Assembly (NCBI GenBank): GCA_001548435.1
Contig: AP017308.1
Location: forward strand, 3,853,030-3,917,029
DNA from: Leptolyngbya sp. NIES-3755
GTDB lineage: Bacteria > Cyanobacteriota > Cyanobacteriia > Leptolyngbyales > Leptolyngbyaceae
Reading direction: 5' to 3'
DNA length: 64,000 nt
The translations under genes and the position numbers were made by a program. The notes below the pieces were generated by a model. That model saw only the letters and a program-made list of their open reading frames with translations. It was not told the DNA's origin and made no database searches. Below are positions 1 to 8,561 of this stretch, piece by piece; positions within the stretch are counted from its first letter, which is position 1; each line of letters opens with the position of its first letter.

Positions 1-952
1 GTCCTTCCAATCGACAAACAATTCCCAGATTCATCAAGGTTTGAGCTTCTTGAAGCACTAGATTTTGCTCACGACAGAGTTGAAGAGCGCGATCGTATCT
101 CATCTGAGCACGTTGCCATTGTCCTTGTCGTAGATAAACATTGCCCAGACTGTTGAGAACCTGAGCTTGCTGAATGCGATCGCCTAACATTTGAGCCGCA
201 TCCCAAGCGAATAAATGCGTTTGTTCCCAGTTGCGCCAATCGGCTTTCACATCGAAAAATCGCACCAAACTTTGAGTGAGTCGCAGCGTAATTTCCCAAG
301 CTCCGACTTGATGTGCCCAATCGATCGCCCAAATCAAATTCGCTTTTTCTTCGTCAAACCAATCGAGTGCCAGCAAAAATAAACTCTGAGCCACACTTTC
401 AGAGCGTTTTCCCGTCGATAGAGTTGCAACAAAAGAATTACCTTTTCGGGCTGCGAGTGCAATCTGGAATCGAGTGGCTGGATCGAGACAGAGATTCATT
501 TGCTCACACAGTTCGAGATACCAGCGAATCATTCGCATCCGGGTTGAATTGCGAAACTCGATATCGTCTTCGATCAGACACGATCGTGCTTCTCCTCGAA
601 TGGTGTCATGCACTAAGCAATACCAAGTCGGACTCACCGGATCGAGTAATCCGACTTGGATAAGTTGCTGAATCGCAGGTGTAGCTTGTTCGACTTCGCA
701 ATCTAACAGAACGGCAGCGATCGCAGAACTAAAACAGGGTTGAACGAGCAAGCCGAGCGATCGTAATAATCGCGCTGCTGTTTGATCCAAACGACGATAG
801 GCAGATTCAAAGTCAATCTGAGATTCAGTGAAGTGGCGCAATCGAGCCGTTTGGGGTAAGTGGTGGCGCAGTTGGCGCAGTAGATGACCGAGATCATACG
901 GTTCATGCTCGATCGCGTGATGGAACTGGAGTTGATACCCCGACGTGGTCAT
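1..952 (-). CDS. winged-helix/TPR protein, NB-ARC-like C-terminal half (partial, 3' end off window)
   Basis: An open frame runs from an ATG at 952 to the left edge without a stop, giving about 317 codons. Residues 60-125 look like the winged-helix segment that follows the NTPase in NB-ARC/STAND proteins, including a typical 'YCLVHDTIR' stretch. From about residue 215 there are TPR-like helical pairs such as 'AQVLNSLGNVYLRQGQWQRA' followed by 'EAQTLMNLGIVCR'. No Walker A motif precedes these parts, so the protein starts where the NTPase domain would normally end. The ATG lies 5 bp after the stop of the roadblock gene, so the two are very likely co-transcribed. A scaffold or adaptor role is inferred; the exact function is unknown. 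Confidence 0.7.
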   Translation of the reverse strand, partial: MTTSGYQLQFHHAIEHEPYDLGHLLRQLRHHLPQTARLRHFTESQIDFESAYRRLDQTAARLLRSLGLLVQPCFSSAIAAVLLDCEVEQATPAIQQLIQVGLLDPVSPTWYCLVHDTIRGEARSCLIEDDIEFRNSTRMRMIRWYLELCEQMNLCLDPATRFQIALAARKGNSFVATLSTGKRSESVAQSLFLLALDWFDEEKANLIWAIDWAHQVGAWEITLRLTQSLVRFFDVKADWRNWEQTHLFAWDAAQMLGDRIQQAQVLNSLGNVYLRQGQWQRAQMRYDRALQLCREQNLVLQEAQTLMNLGIVCRLEG

Positions 953-957
953 GATAG

Positions 958-1380
958 TTATCCGATTTTGGGCGATCCGCTAACGAGTCGAAAAGTATCA
1001 GAGACCGGATATCCTAACGTTTTTTTCAGTTCACTGACTGCCCGTTTGATTTCTAGCACTAAGATGCCTTGTTTTGCTTGTTTCGTTGCTAAGACAAGAA
1101 AAACCGCATCTTCGCCGCAGTTGGTCAAAATACAAGGACCCTGCTCACCCTCGACGTAGATTCGTTCGATCGTGCCGCGTGTCAGTTCCAATCCAATTCG
1201 TTCTCCCATTGATAAAATTGCAGCGGACATTGCAGCGACTCTTTCCTCATCCATTGAAGTAGGCAAGCTCGATGCTAACGGTAATCCATCGGGTGTAACG
1301 AGTGCGACCCCTTGAATGTCCGGGGTCGTGGTGACAAAAGTTTGTAAGATTGTATTCAGTTTTTCGATATCGATCGCCAT
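958..1380 (-). CDS. roadblock/LC7 domain protein
   Basis: A 140-residue protein made almost entirely of one roadblock/LC7 (MglB-like) domain. It has the opening helix 'LNTILQTFV', the 'GVALVTPDGLPLAS' strand-turn-strand and a central 'GERIGLELTRG' helix-to-strand region. Such proteins usually regulate small GTPases or act as dimeric adaptors. The start chosen is the ATG at 1380, which has GGAG 9 bases upstream; an in-frame ATG at 1395 would place that GGAG inside the gene. It sits between a V4R-like gene and the TPR gene in one minus-strand cluster. No small Ras-like GTPase is encoded nearby, so its partner is not visible here. Confidence 0.85.
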   Translation of the reverse strand: MAIDIEKLNTILQTFVTTTPDIQGVALVTPDGLPLASSLPTSMDEERVAAMSAAILSMGERIGLELTRGTIERIYVEGEQGPCILTNCGEDAVFLVLATKQAKQGILVLEIKRAVSELKKTLGYPVSDTFRLVSGSPKIG

Positions 1381-1398
1381 CGTAAAAGACTCCAAAAA

Positions 1399-1884
1399 TT
1401 AAATCGATCGAGCATGAAACTCGAAAATATCGTGTTGATCGCCGCGCAGGACAGAACCCACTTGCTGACCGCGCAGACGAATGTTAAAAAGACTTTCTAA
1501 AAAGCCCTGAATCGCTCCCAATGTATAGGTGCATTTCCGTGAAGAGCCTTCCGGTTCTCCGTAAGAGCAAATCGTTTCGCGAGTATAGACTTTGAATCCT
1601 TCTGGAAGCGACTCAATTTTATCGACGCAGCATAATCTTGTGCCGTGATGTCCCAGGGCATGAGCTACTTTTTCAGTGGCTTCTTCCAAAGAAAATTCTG
1701 AGCCTCGATCGGTCAGTCCCAGTTCGCCTGCCAAATCACGACCCCGTTGGCGACCCGCAGAAATAAACGCGATCGCGGCTGCTTTTTCGCCTAATGCTTC
1801 CTCAACTCCGGTAATGACTGCCCGAAAGCAGACGGTACTAATCAATTCGCCAAGCTCGTACCGCATCGATCGCTCAGCACGCAT
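1399..1884 (-). CDS. V4R-like (4-vinyl reductase fold) protein
   Basis: A 161-residue protein with features of the V4R/hydrocarbon-binding fold. It has an early 'GRQRGRDLAGELG' segment, a 'YTLGAIQGFLESLF' helix and a late Cys-containing strand region. V4R domains bind small hydrophobic ligands or tetrapyrrole-related molecules in other families; no ligand can be assigned here. The ATG at 1884 is preferred because GGAG lies 8 bases upstream, while an in-frame ATG at 1911 has no clear ribosome site. It is the first gene of the cluster with the roadblock and winged-helix/TPR genes (18 bp before the roadblock start). The V4R assignment is by pattern and moderately secure. Confidence 0.65.
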   Translation of the reverse strand: MRAERSMRYELGELISTVCFRAVITGVEEALGEKAAAIAFISAGRQRGRDLAGELGLTDRGSEFSLEEATEKVAHALGHHGTRLCCVDKIESLPEGFKVYTRETICSYGEPEGSSRKCTYTLGAIQGFLESLFNIRLRGQQVGSVLRGDQHDIFEFHARSI

Positions 1885-2121
1885 AATCGCACTCCTAAAT
1901 GTAGAGAACACATTTAGAAAGCCGAAACTCTTCTCTCGAAACTCAGACCGTTCTCTCTTGTATGCCGTATTTCTAAATACACGCTTGTTTGGAGTCGATC
2001 AGGATAGTCGATCGAACTTCCCGTGCAAAATTCGAGAGCGCGGGTATACTTTTTTTCAGTTTGTAACGGTCAACGTAAAGTAATTTTGCGCTGGTCGCAA
2101 TTTGTTCTGAGACGGTAAAAG

Positions 2122-2967
2122 ATGCTTCTAACCCAGACCCCGATCGATCAGTACGTGCAGGTTGGTTCCGTGAATACTCGGTTTTGGCAAGCGGGACAAG
2201 GAAAACGAACGATTCTGCTTTTACATGGTGCGGGAGGGTCTGCGGAGTTTTGGTTCTACAATCTGCCAGCATTGGCTCGAAAACATCGAGTGATTGCAAT
2301 CGATATGGTCGGTTCTGGACGCTCCGATAAGCCTTCAGCTTGCTATTCGTTGCAGTTCCAAGCAGAATTTATTCGCAATTTTATGGATGCGATGTCGATC
2401 GACTCTGCAATCTTAGTCGGGCATTCGATGTCAGGTGGAGCGGCTTTGCAACTCCCTTTAATGGCTTCAGAAAGAATTGACAAGTTAGTGCTGGTTGGCA
2501 GTTTTGGATTAGGACGTGAAGTCACTTTTGCGGCTCGATTAGCTACCCTACCGTTTGCAGTTCAATCGCTCCAACCTGCTCCTTCGGTGATGCGTCCGAT
2601 GTTAAAACAGAATGTGTTTGATGTCGATCGTATTCCCCAAGAGTGGATTGATCTGCGGTATCCAATTTTTGCACTCCCTGGACGAAAAGAGCCGCTCATT
2701 CAAATGGCGCGAACGAATCTTTGTTTACGTGGAGTTAAAGAATCGGTGTATCAGCCGATCGTGAACAATCTCCCAGCTATCAAAGCACCGACGCTAATTA
2801 TTTGGGGCAAACAAGATCGAATTATTCCGATCGCTCATGCTCACATCGCTGCTAAAACATTACCGAATGCAGAGCAGCCTTTATTAATTGACCAATGTGG
2901 ACACTATCCGCATTTGGAATACCCAGAGCAGTTCAATCAAGCGGTCTTAGAATTTGTCCAAAATTAA
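2122..2967 (+). CDS. alpha/beta-fold hydrolase
   Basis: A 281-residue alpha/beta hydrolase. The oxyanion loop is 'LLLHGAGGS', the nucleophile elbow is 'GHSMSGG' (Ser near residue 99), the acid is the Asp of 'IIWGKQDRI' and the His is in 'QCGHYPHLE'. All three catalytic residues are present and the length is normal. There is no signal peptide or membrane segment, so it is cytosolic. The substrate cannot be read from sequence; the wider family includes esterases, haloperoxidase-like and C-C hydrolases. It is a single gene, convergent with the sigma-factor gene, and the two are separated by a strong hairpin. Confidence 0.9.
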   Translation: MLLTQTPIDQYVQVGSVNTRFWQAGQGKRTILLLHGAGGSAEFWFYNLPALARKHRVIAIDMVGSGRSDKPSACYSLQFQAEFIRNFMDAMSIDSAILVGHSMSGGAALQLPLMASERIDKLVLVGSFGLGREVTFAARLATLPFAVQSLQPAPSVMRPMLKQNVFDVDRIPQEWIDLRYPIFALPGRKEPLIQMARTNLCLRGVKESVYQPIVNNLPAIKAPTLIIWGKQDRIIPIAHAHIAAKTLPNAEQPLLIDQCGHYPHLEYPEQFNQAVLEFVQN

Positions 2968-2971
2968 CAAT

Positions 2972-2998
2972 AAAAAAGGAACCTCGATCGAGGTTCCC
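2972..2998 (-). terminator. rho-independent terminator of the sigma-factor gene
   Basis: The perfect palindrome GGAACCTCGATCGAGGTTCC lies at 2978-2997. Read on the minus strand it is followed by a run of six T. It lies 24 bp beyond the stop of the sigma-factor gene. The hairpin may also slow transcription arriving from the plus-strand hydrolase gene, but that side lacks a T-run. Confidence 0.85.
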
Positions 2999-3021
2999 AG
3001 AACTGATGTGAGAAACGAAAC

Positions 3022-4008
3022 CTAGCTGGCGATATACTCGCGCACATTTGCCTTACGACGACGCAAATGATCCAACGCTTGGCGCTCAAGCTGACGAACA
3101 CGCTCACGGCTCAGATTCAAGCGATCGCCCACTTTCGCCAATGACAACTCATGACCATCTCGCAAGCCATATCGCAGGCTCAGAACTTCACGCTGCTGCG
3201 GAGTGAGATCAGTCATCAACGTCTCAAGATCCTGACGCAGTAAATCCTGAGTCAAGGTCGCATCCGGTGAAGGACCATCATCTTCGAGCAACTCTTGAAG
3301 CTCGGTATCCTGATTGTCGCCCACTCGCAGATCGAGCGACACAGGCTGACGAGACATCATCAGAAACTCACGAATCTGATCTGGCTCAAGCTCTAATTCG
3401 GCAGCAATCTCAGCGGCAGTCGCAGCCCGACCGAGCTTTTGAGCTAACTCACGCTGAACTCGCTTGATCTTATTCAGCTTCTCGGTGATGTGAATCGGTA
3501 AGCGGATCGTTCGAGCTTGTTGAGCGATCGCTCTTGTGATCGCCTGACGAATCCACCAGTAAGCATAGGTCGAGAACTTATACCCACGAGTCGGGTCGAA
3601 CTTCTCAACGCCGCGCTCTAAGCCGAGTGACCCTTCTTGAATCAGATCCAAGAACTCAAGATTGCGCTTCTGATACTTCTTCGCGATCGACACAACTAAA
3701 CGAAGATTCGCTTCGATCATCTTCTGCTTAGCGCGACGACCCCGCTGATAGATATTGGTCAACTCAGAATCGCTGAGATGAACGTGCTCAGAAAACTCTT
3801 GCTGTGTCGGATCATGACCCAACTTTTTCGCAAGCTTGGCTTTCTTCTCTTCCAGCGTCATCATCTGCTGGACTTGCTTGCCGTAAAGAATCTCTTGTTC
3901 GTGGGTCAGCATCGGCACACGACCAATCTCATGCAGGTAAGTACGCACCATATCGGCGCTGTAGGTGGGAGCGGATTTGGATTTAGATTTGGTGTTGGCG
4001 GTAGCCAT
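3022..4008 (-). CDS. group 2 RNA polymerase sigma factor (RpoD family)
   Basis: A 328-residue sigma-70 family protein. Region 1.2 begins at 'VRTYLHEIGRVPMLTHEQEI'. Region 2 carries 'NLRLVVSIAKKY', 'FLDLIQEGS' and the -10 recognition segment 'YKFSTYAYWWIRQAI'. Region 4.2 ends in 'SRERVRQLERQAL'. It lacks the long acidic N-terminus of the primary sigma factor SigA, which places it in the non-essential group 2 set (SigB/C/D/E types) that adjusts cyanobacterial transcription to light, carbon, nitrogen or stress. One oddity is 'GSLGLERGVEKFD', where primary sigmas have 'GxxGLxRAVEKFD'. Which group 2 subtype it is cannot be fixed without a tree, so no symbol is given. Confidence 0.95.
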   Translation of the reverse strand: MATANTKSKSKSAPTYSADMVRTYLHEIGRVPMLTHEQEILYGKQVQQMMTLEEKKAKLAKKLGHDPTQQEFSEHVHLSDSELTNIYQRGRRAKQKMIEANLRLVVSIAKKYQKRNLEFLDLIQEGSLGLERGVEKFDPTRGYKFSTYAYWWIRQAITRAIAQQARTIRLPIHITEKLNKIKRVQRELAQKLGRAATAAEIAAELELEPDQIREFLMMSRQPVSLDLRVGDNQDTELQELLEDDGPSPDATLTQDLLRQDLETLMTDLTPQQREVLSLRYGLRDGHELSLAKVGDRLNLSRERVRQLERQALDHLRRRKANVREYIAS

Positions 4009-4357
4009 GTGCAGTCAACTCCGTGAAATGAAAACAATGGGGGGGGCGGTGGAAAACTCAATAAGTAGAGCAGAAAGCTCAGATGGGGCAACGAATAAAA
4101 GCAGTGCCCGATGGATTAAGGTCAACCTGAAAGGGATGAGGTGAAGGTAATAAACCTGACGATCAGGAGGGATGATGAGTTCCTATCTCGAAGTCACATC
4201 GACTTTAATTTAATGATAGGACGGACTCAAACAAAAGTAAAGAGTCTCGCGGGACTTTCTGGCTAAGATTCTGGAAAGATGGGACGGAATGGCACAGAAG
4301 GCGAGACATGATGGAATCGTCCAAAAACAATACAAAAAGTCTTCTTAATCACTCTTC
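4009..4357. other. intergenic region, divergent promoters
   Basis: This is the first part of a 772-bp gap between the divergent sigma-factor and Bax-inhibitor genes. No credible coding frame was found. A run of eight G follows the sigma start codon upstream. The TATAAT box at its right end opens the candidate small RNA described separately. Confidence 0.5.
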
Positions 4358-4582
4358 TATAATGGCAAGTCTGCAAATCTGTGAATAGAGGTTCTGCGGA
4401 GGGATAACCGTACCATTTTTAACAGAAAGAGTGGTGATCTCTGACGATGCAGTTCTTTAAAGATTTCAAAGTCTTGAAAGTGTCTGTTCATAATGCTTTC
4501 AGGAATTCGAGGGACAAAAGATCGTGATAGTTTTGAGTAGAATTTGTATCAGTTAGATCGATGAAATTCTACTCTAGTTTTT
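4358..4582 (+). ncRNA. candidate small RNA or leader transcript
   Basis: A perfect -10 hexamer TATAAT lies at 4358-4363, though no good -35 is visible. About 170 bases downstream is an 11-bp perfect stem, GAGTAGAATTT at 4535-4545 and AAATTCTACTC at 4564-4574, followed by TAGTTTTT. The pair predicts a transcript of about 210 nt from roughly 4370 to 4582, ending about 200 bp before the Bax-inhibitor gene. A small internal hairpin TTTCAA-AGTC-TTGAAA is visible. It also contains a 26-codon frame starting MQFFKDFK, for which there is no further support. It could be a small RNA, an attenuated leader, or chance. I did not recognise it as 6S RNA, tmRNA or an Yfr family member. Confidence 0.4.
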
Positions 4583-4780
4583 GAATGTGAAAATGCAGTG
4601 ACATTGAGATGACAATTATTGAAGAAAAATGTCGATCGCTTATTCTTCTAACGTTATTGATATCGGTTGATCATTCGTCCCCAATTTGATAGAAATAGCA
4701 CTTATACTCAGCCGCTTCCCGCATCTGTTCGTTACGCTGAAATAGATATTGATCCATTGAGGTTCATTTAGGAAAGATTT

Positions 4781-5470
4781 ATGCTCACCGTTGCTCAATC
4801 TCGCCCGACAGAACGTGCTCAGTTCATTCAGAAGACTTATTTGCATTTGGCTGGAGCCGTTGGCGCATTTATTGGTCTCGAATTTCTGCTGTTTTACACG
4901 GGAATTGCGGAGGCGATTACTGGCTTCGTTGCTTCTAGTCGGTTTACCTGGCTGGCAATTTTAGGCGGGTTTGCGCTGTTAGGTTGGATGTCTCGATCGC
5001 TGGCTGCCAAAGCCGATTCTGTTCAAACTCAATACGTGGGTTTGGGACTGTATGTGGTTGCAGAAGCGCTGATTTTTGCTCCGATTCTCTACATTGCAGC
5101 TACGTTTTCTGATCCAACAGTGATTCCGACGGCTGCAATTTTGACTTTGCTCCTGTTTGCTGGACTCACAACGGTTGCATTTACCACGAAAAAAGACTTC
5201 TCGTTTCTGGGTGGCATCTTAACGATCGGTGGATTTATCGCACTGGGTTTAATCATCTGTAGCGCAATCTTCGGCTTTACGCTTGGGTTGATCTTCTCGG
5301 TCGTGATGGTACTTTTCGCTTCTGCTGCGATTCTGTATGACACTTCAAAAATCATGCACCATTATTCGACGCATCAACACGTCGCAGCGTCCCTAGAGCT
5401 ATTTGCGTCAGTAGCGTTGCTCTTCTGGTACGTGCTGCGAATCGTGATGGCGCTGTCTTCCCGTCGCTAA
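4781..5470 (+). CDS. Bax inhibitor-1/YccA family membrane protein
   Basis: A 229-residue protein with seven hydrophobic segments and the Bax-inhibitor-1 layout. The N-terminal cytosolic stretch 'RAQFIQKTYLHLAGAVGAF' leads into the first helix. The family signature segment 'SAAILYDTSKIMHHY' lies near residues 180-195 and the last helix ends in basic residues. Bacterial members form pH-sensitive calcium-leak channels or associate with FtsH-type proteases (YccA); either could apply here. It is a single gene with its own terminator directly downstream. Confidence 0.9.
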   Translation: MLTVAQSRPTERAQFIQKTYLHLAGAVGAFIGLEFLLFYTGIAEAITGFVASSRFTWLAILGGFALLGWMSRSLAAKADSVQTQYVGLGLYVVAEALIFAPILYIAATFSDPTVIPTAAILTLLLFAGLTTVAFTTKKDFSFLGGILTIGGFIALGLIICSAIFGFTLGLIFSVVMVLFASAAILYDTSKIMHHYSTHQHVAASLELFASVALLFWYVLRIVMALSSRR

Positions 5471-5491
5471 TTCATTCGATTCCCCTTTGAG

Positions 5492-5525
5492 TTCCCAAGT
5501 GTCTCGTACATTTGGGAATTTTTTT
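5492..5525 (+). terminator. rho-independent terminator after the Bax-inhibitor gene
   Basis: An 11-bp stem (TTCCCAAGTGT at 5492-5502 and ACATTTGGGAA at 5508-5518, one G-T pair) with a 5-base loop is followed by a run of T. The T-run overlaps the stop codon of the convergent rbcR gene. Confidence 0.9.
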
Positions 5526-6546
5526 ACTCCAATTCAGTCAGCGCTCGATTACTTGCCGCTTGCAACATGGCTTTGAGGCTCTGAGGTTCGGGATACGCAG
5601 GAGTTGGGCGTTCAAACTTCAGTGGCAGATTCGTGAATTTGGGCAGAATCTCACGACAGAACGCATCAGCCGCTTTCGATCGATAACGAGTCGGATTAAT
5701 AATGACGGATAAATTGCGCTTCACAACCACATCATCGATTCGGGCGCGGTGCAACATTCCCATCTGTAATTCTTTCTCGATTGCAGAAACCGATACAAAG
5801 GAAGCACCCAAACCGGATTGAACCGCGTTTTTAATTGCTTCGATCGAGTTCAATTCCATCTCAATCTTGAGCCGACGAGTTTCGATTCCGCAGCGTCCCA
5901 GAACTTGATCAATCACTTTCCGAATTGTGGATTGAGAATCGAGTGCAATGAACTGCAAGCGATACAAATCATCCTTCTGAATCGTTTCTAATCGAGATAG
6001 CGCATGAGATGGCGGCAGAATTAATGCGAGTTCGTCCTCAGCGTAGGGAATAATTTCGAGGGAGTCCTGAAGCTCTGGGGAAATCTCCCCGCCAATAATC
6101 GCCAGATCAATCTGACCGTTTGCCACACTCCAAGACGTTCTGCGTGTCGAATGAACGTGCAATTGGACTGCGACATCCGGATACTGCTGCCGAAACATGC
6201 CAATCATACGAGGTAACAAATACGTTCCCGTCGTCTGACTGGCTCCGATAATCAGGGTTCCACCTTGGAGATTTTGCAAATCTTCGATCGCACGGCAAGT
6301 TTCCTGACACAATGTGAGAATCTTCTCGCCATAAGATAATAGTAAATGACCTGCCTCAGTTAATTGCGCCCGTCGCCCTCCTCGATCGAACAACGGCACA
6401 TCCAATTGTCGTTCTAGATTTTGGACTTGCAGACTTACCGCTGGCTGAGACACATATAAACTATCAGCAGCCCGTTTAAAGCTACCCTCAGACGCGATCG
6501 CTTTCAAAATGCGTAACTGATCTAAAGTGAAAGGAAGGTCAGACAT
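5524..6546 (-). CDS. rbcR: RbcR, LysR-type regulator of RuBisCO and CO2-fixation genes
   Basis: A 340-residue LysR regulator. The N-terminal helix-turn-helix reads '[20 protein letters not shown]' and is followed by the linker helix. The effector-binding domain starts at about residue 92 with '[20 protein letters not shown]', the sequence typical of the RbcR/Ycf30 group in cyanobacteria and red-algal plastids. That group controls RuBisCO and carbon-concentrating genes and senses metabolites of the Calvin cycle. The related NdhR/CmpR regulators differ in this region, so RbcR is preferred. Its start faces the phycobilisome-like/V4R operon across a 190-bp divergent spacer, so it may also affect that operon; this is inference. 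Confidence 0.88.
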   Translation of the reverse strand: MSDLPFTLDQLRILKAIASEGSFKRAADSLYVSQPAVSLQVQNLERQLDVPLFDRGGRRAQLTEAGHLLLSYGEKILTLCQETCRAIEDLQNLQGGTLIIGASQTTGTYLLPRMIGMFRQQYPDVAVQLHVHSTRRTSWSVANGQIDLAIIGGEISPELQDSLEIIPYAEDELALILPPSHALSRLETIQKDDLYRLQFIALDSQSTIRKVIDQVLGRCGIETRRLKIEMELNSIEAIKNAVQSGLGASFVSVSAIEKELQMGMLHRARIDDVVVKRNLSVIINPTRYRSKAADAFCREILPKFTNLPLKFERPTPAYPEPQSLKAMLQAASNRALTELE

Positions 6547-6748
6547 ACGGATAAGCCTAGAAGTGTGAGGAGCTTGAAGAAAAACACCGGGAAGTATGGA
6601 ATGCGTCCACTCTAAACCGAGTTACCAGTTAGATTCTATGAACAATTATTAAGCAAATCTAAAGAGACGTTGCGCTATCGCATTAGAGCCGATCTCCGTG
6701 AATAATAAACGTGGCAAATATTGTACAAAACGATGAGTGAATCAAAAG

Positions 6749-7453
6749 ATGAACCAGGAAGTTATTCGGGACTTTCTGAATTTACCAGGAATTGTGGGGA
6801 TCGCCTTGCTGAGTGGACAGTCTCAGCCAGTTTTTTATAGTCACGATCCGGCGTTTTCTCAGGGGCAGCCGGAATTGCTCTCTCAGGGCATTCTACAAGT
6901 TGTCGAAACGATTCCGTCGGAGTATGAGACGCTTGAATTTCGCTTTGCTAAAAATCAAATTACGCTGCATCGACTGTCAAGGAATTTCATCATTCTAGTG
7001 ATTAAAGATGAGTCTCGACTGGATGGGAAATTTATGGGTGCATTTCAAAGTTTACGATCGTGGATTGAACAAGATCCAAAAGTTGCGATCGAGCAATTTC
7101 AAACGTTACCCACCGCACCTTTACCCACACTCAAAGATTTAATCGAAGCCTTTAATCAATTAAACCAATTCACAACCAGATATTTAGGCGTTGCAGTCAT
7201 TACAAATTATCTAAAATTGAGCCGTCCTGCTGTCGAATGGATGGAACAATTTCAGGTCAATCGATCGGGACAAATTGTGCTGATTGGGGAATCCTCAGAG
7301 TTAGGACAAGCGGTGAGCGTTCAAGAGCACGAATGGTTTCGGCATTGGGCGGCTCAATTTATCCGCCGTTGTTCTCAAGCGGTGCGTGACTATGCTGCAC
7401 TTGTCGAGCAAAACGCACTCACCGACACCCAAAAAGCCCTTTTATTGCCCTAA
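6749..7453 (+). CDS. roadblock-like protein, first gene of the PSII-assembly-type operon
   Basis: A protein of about 234 residues with no recognised catalytic motif. Its N-terminal half (residues 1-110) has the roadblock/LC7 pattern: 'LNLPGIVGIALLSGQSQPVF', then 'EYETLEFRFAKNQITLH' and 'NFIILVIKDES'. The C-terminal half is helical and contains 'FTTRYLGVAVITNYLKLSRP'. Start choice is uncertain: GTG at 6737 and ATG at 6749 are in frame and neither has a clear ribosome site. It is 6 bp upstream of the ferredoxin gene and opens the operon. Its role is unknown; an adaptor for the following proteins is plausible. Confidence 0.75.
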   Translation: MNQEVIRDFLNLPGIVGIALLSGQSQPVFYSHDPAFSQGQPELLSQGILQVVETIPSEYETLEFRFAKNQITLHRLSRNFIILVIKDESRLDGKFMGAFQSLRSWIEQDPKVAIEQFQTLPTAPLPTLKDLIEAFNQLNQFTTRYLGVAVITNYLKLSRPAVEWMEQFQVNRSGQIVLIGESSELGQAVSVQEHEWFRHWAAQFIRRCSQAVRDYAALVEQNALTDTQKALLLP

Positions 7454-7459
7454 CCTGTC

Positions 7460-7945
7460 ATGGTGAAAACAGTCCGCCTCGAACCGATCGCTCAAGAAAG
7501 CTCGATCGAAACAATGGGGAACCTCCTCTCCGTTCTCATTAATAAAGACTTAGATGTTCTAAAAGAATGCGGCGGTCGGGGAATGTGCGCGACCTGTCAC
7601 GTTTACGTCAAAGATGGGATGGATTCTCTCACCCCGATTAACCGTCGAGAGCAGCGAACTTTAGAAGTGATTACTTCCTGCAAATCGAATTCTCGGTTAG
7701 CGTGTCAGGCGAGAGTGGTCGGGAGCGGTGTCGTGGTTGAGTTGCCACCAGGGATGTATATCAACTCGATCAAAGATATCGAAGCGTTGATTGGACGGAG
7801 AGCGGAACAGGATTTATTGCACCCTTTAACCGGGCAAGTATTGGTTGAATCTGGGAAATTAATTACTCGATCGATGCTGAAGAAAATCGAGGATACAACC
7901 AGCTTCAACATGTCAAATTATTTCTCGAATTCTTCGGGCGTTTAG
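7460..7945 (+). CDS. 2Fe-2S ferredoxin with C-terminal extension (Slr0148-like)
   Basis: A 161-residue soluble protein. The ligands are in 'ECGGRGMCATCHV' (Cys-x5-Cys-x2-Cys) and a fourth Cys in 'SRLACQARV', the spacing of adrenodoxin-type and related 2Fe-2S ferredoxins rather than plant-type PetF. About 50 residues follow the domain and contain 'LLHPLTGQVLVESGKLITRS'. Synechocystis encodes ferredoxins in the equivalent operon (slr0148 and slr0150); only one is present here. It may pass electrons to partner proteins during photosystem assembly or repair, which is inferred from context. Confidence 0.9.
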   Translation: MVKTVRLEPIAQESSIETMGNLLSVLINKDLDVLKECGGRGMCATCHVYVKDGMDSLTPINRREQRTLEVITSCKSNSRLACQARVVGSGVVVELPPGMYINSIKDIEALIGRRAEQDLLHPLTGQVLVESGKLITRSMLKKIEDTTSFNMSNYFSNSSGV

Positions 7946-7994
7946 ATTCTTCTGAAACGGGGAACGCTGCAATTAAATTCATTCCAAAAGCATT

Positions 7995-8468
7995 ATGTTG
8001 AGCCAGATCCAGCGGTTAAGTCAAGAAACCGAAGGACGCTATGCTACCGATGAAGAGCTTCGTTTTTTAGCGGACTTTGCTCGATCGTACGAGTTGCGCG
8101 TCCAAACTTATCAGAAATTACAAGCTTCTGAGATGGTCATTGTCCAACAGGTACAAGCCAAAATGAGAGCGATCGATCCAACCCTGTTTCGTCAAGGCAA
8201 TGAGGATTTAACGAACAAGTGGAAGCGCGATACGCTGCGGGTTCTACGATATTCTGCGGCAGCAATGTTGATTGATGATCCAGAGTCGTTAAGAGAGCGG
8301 TTCCTATTCTGGTTTCAAACCATTATGCGGGCGTTTAATGCTCAGAAAAGCTGCGGAGTCACGTACACCGTAATGCAAGACGTGATTAAACAAGTGCTAA
8401 CTCCTGCTGAAGCGAATTTGATTTTGCCGATTTTAGAAGTGAACCGTCGAATGCTCGGAACCGTCTAA
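7995..8468 (+). CDS. phycobilisome-like globin protein without bilin cysteine (copy 1)
   Basis: A 157-residue all-helical protein with the phycobiliprotein fold pattern: an N-terminal helical hairpin, then 'RDTLRVLRYSAAAMLIDDP' and 'LRERFLFWFQTIMRAF', which match the E-F helix region of allophycocyanin subunits. The chromophore cysteine that stands two residues before the conserved Arg-Asp in true subunits is a Trp here ('KWKRD'), so covalent bilin attachment at that site is not expected. It is followed by a V4R gene, and the same pair recurs at 9561-10716. It is probably an assembly or regulatory protein rather than an antenna component. Confidence 0.8.
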   Translation: MLSQIQRLSQETEGRYATDEELRFLADFARSYELRVQTYQKLQASEMVIVQQVQAKMRAIDPTLFRQGNEDLTNKWKRDTLRVLRYSAAAMLIDDPESLRERFLFWFQTIMRAFNAQKSCGVTYTVMQDVIKQVLTPAEANLILPILEVNRRMLGTV

Positions 8469-8561
8469 ATCCGAATTTCTAATCTGGGAACACTGGAATC
8501 AATCAGCGCAACCGTTGTCGCTTCACTTTGTTTTACTCGATCGACTCCCCCGGTAAAATTT

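Noticed and set aside
4447-4527. Small peptide gene of 26 codons inside the candidate RNA
   Set aside because: There is no strong ribosome site and no recognisable sequence; it is listed only as a possibility within the RNA feature.
6547-6736. Possible RbcR or LysR operator in the divergent spacer before the PSII-assembly-type operon
   Set aside because: ATTAAGCAAATCTAAA is only a loose match to the inverted ATTA...TAAT type and could be chance in A/T-rich DNA.
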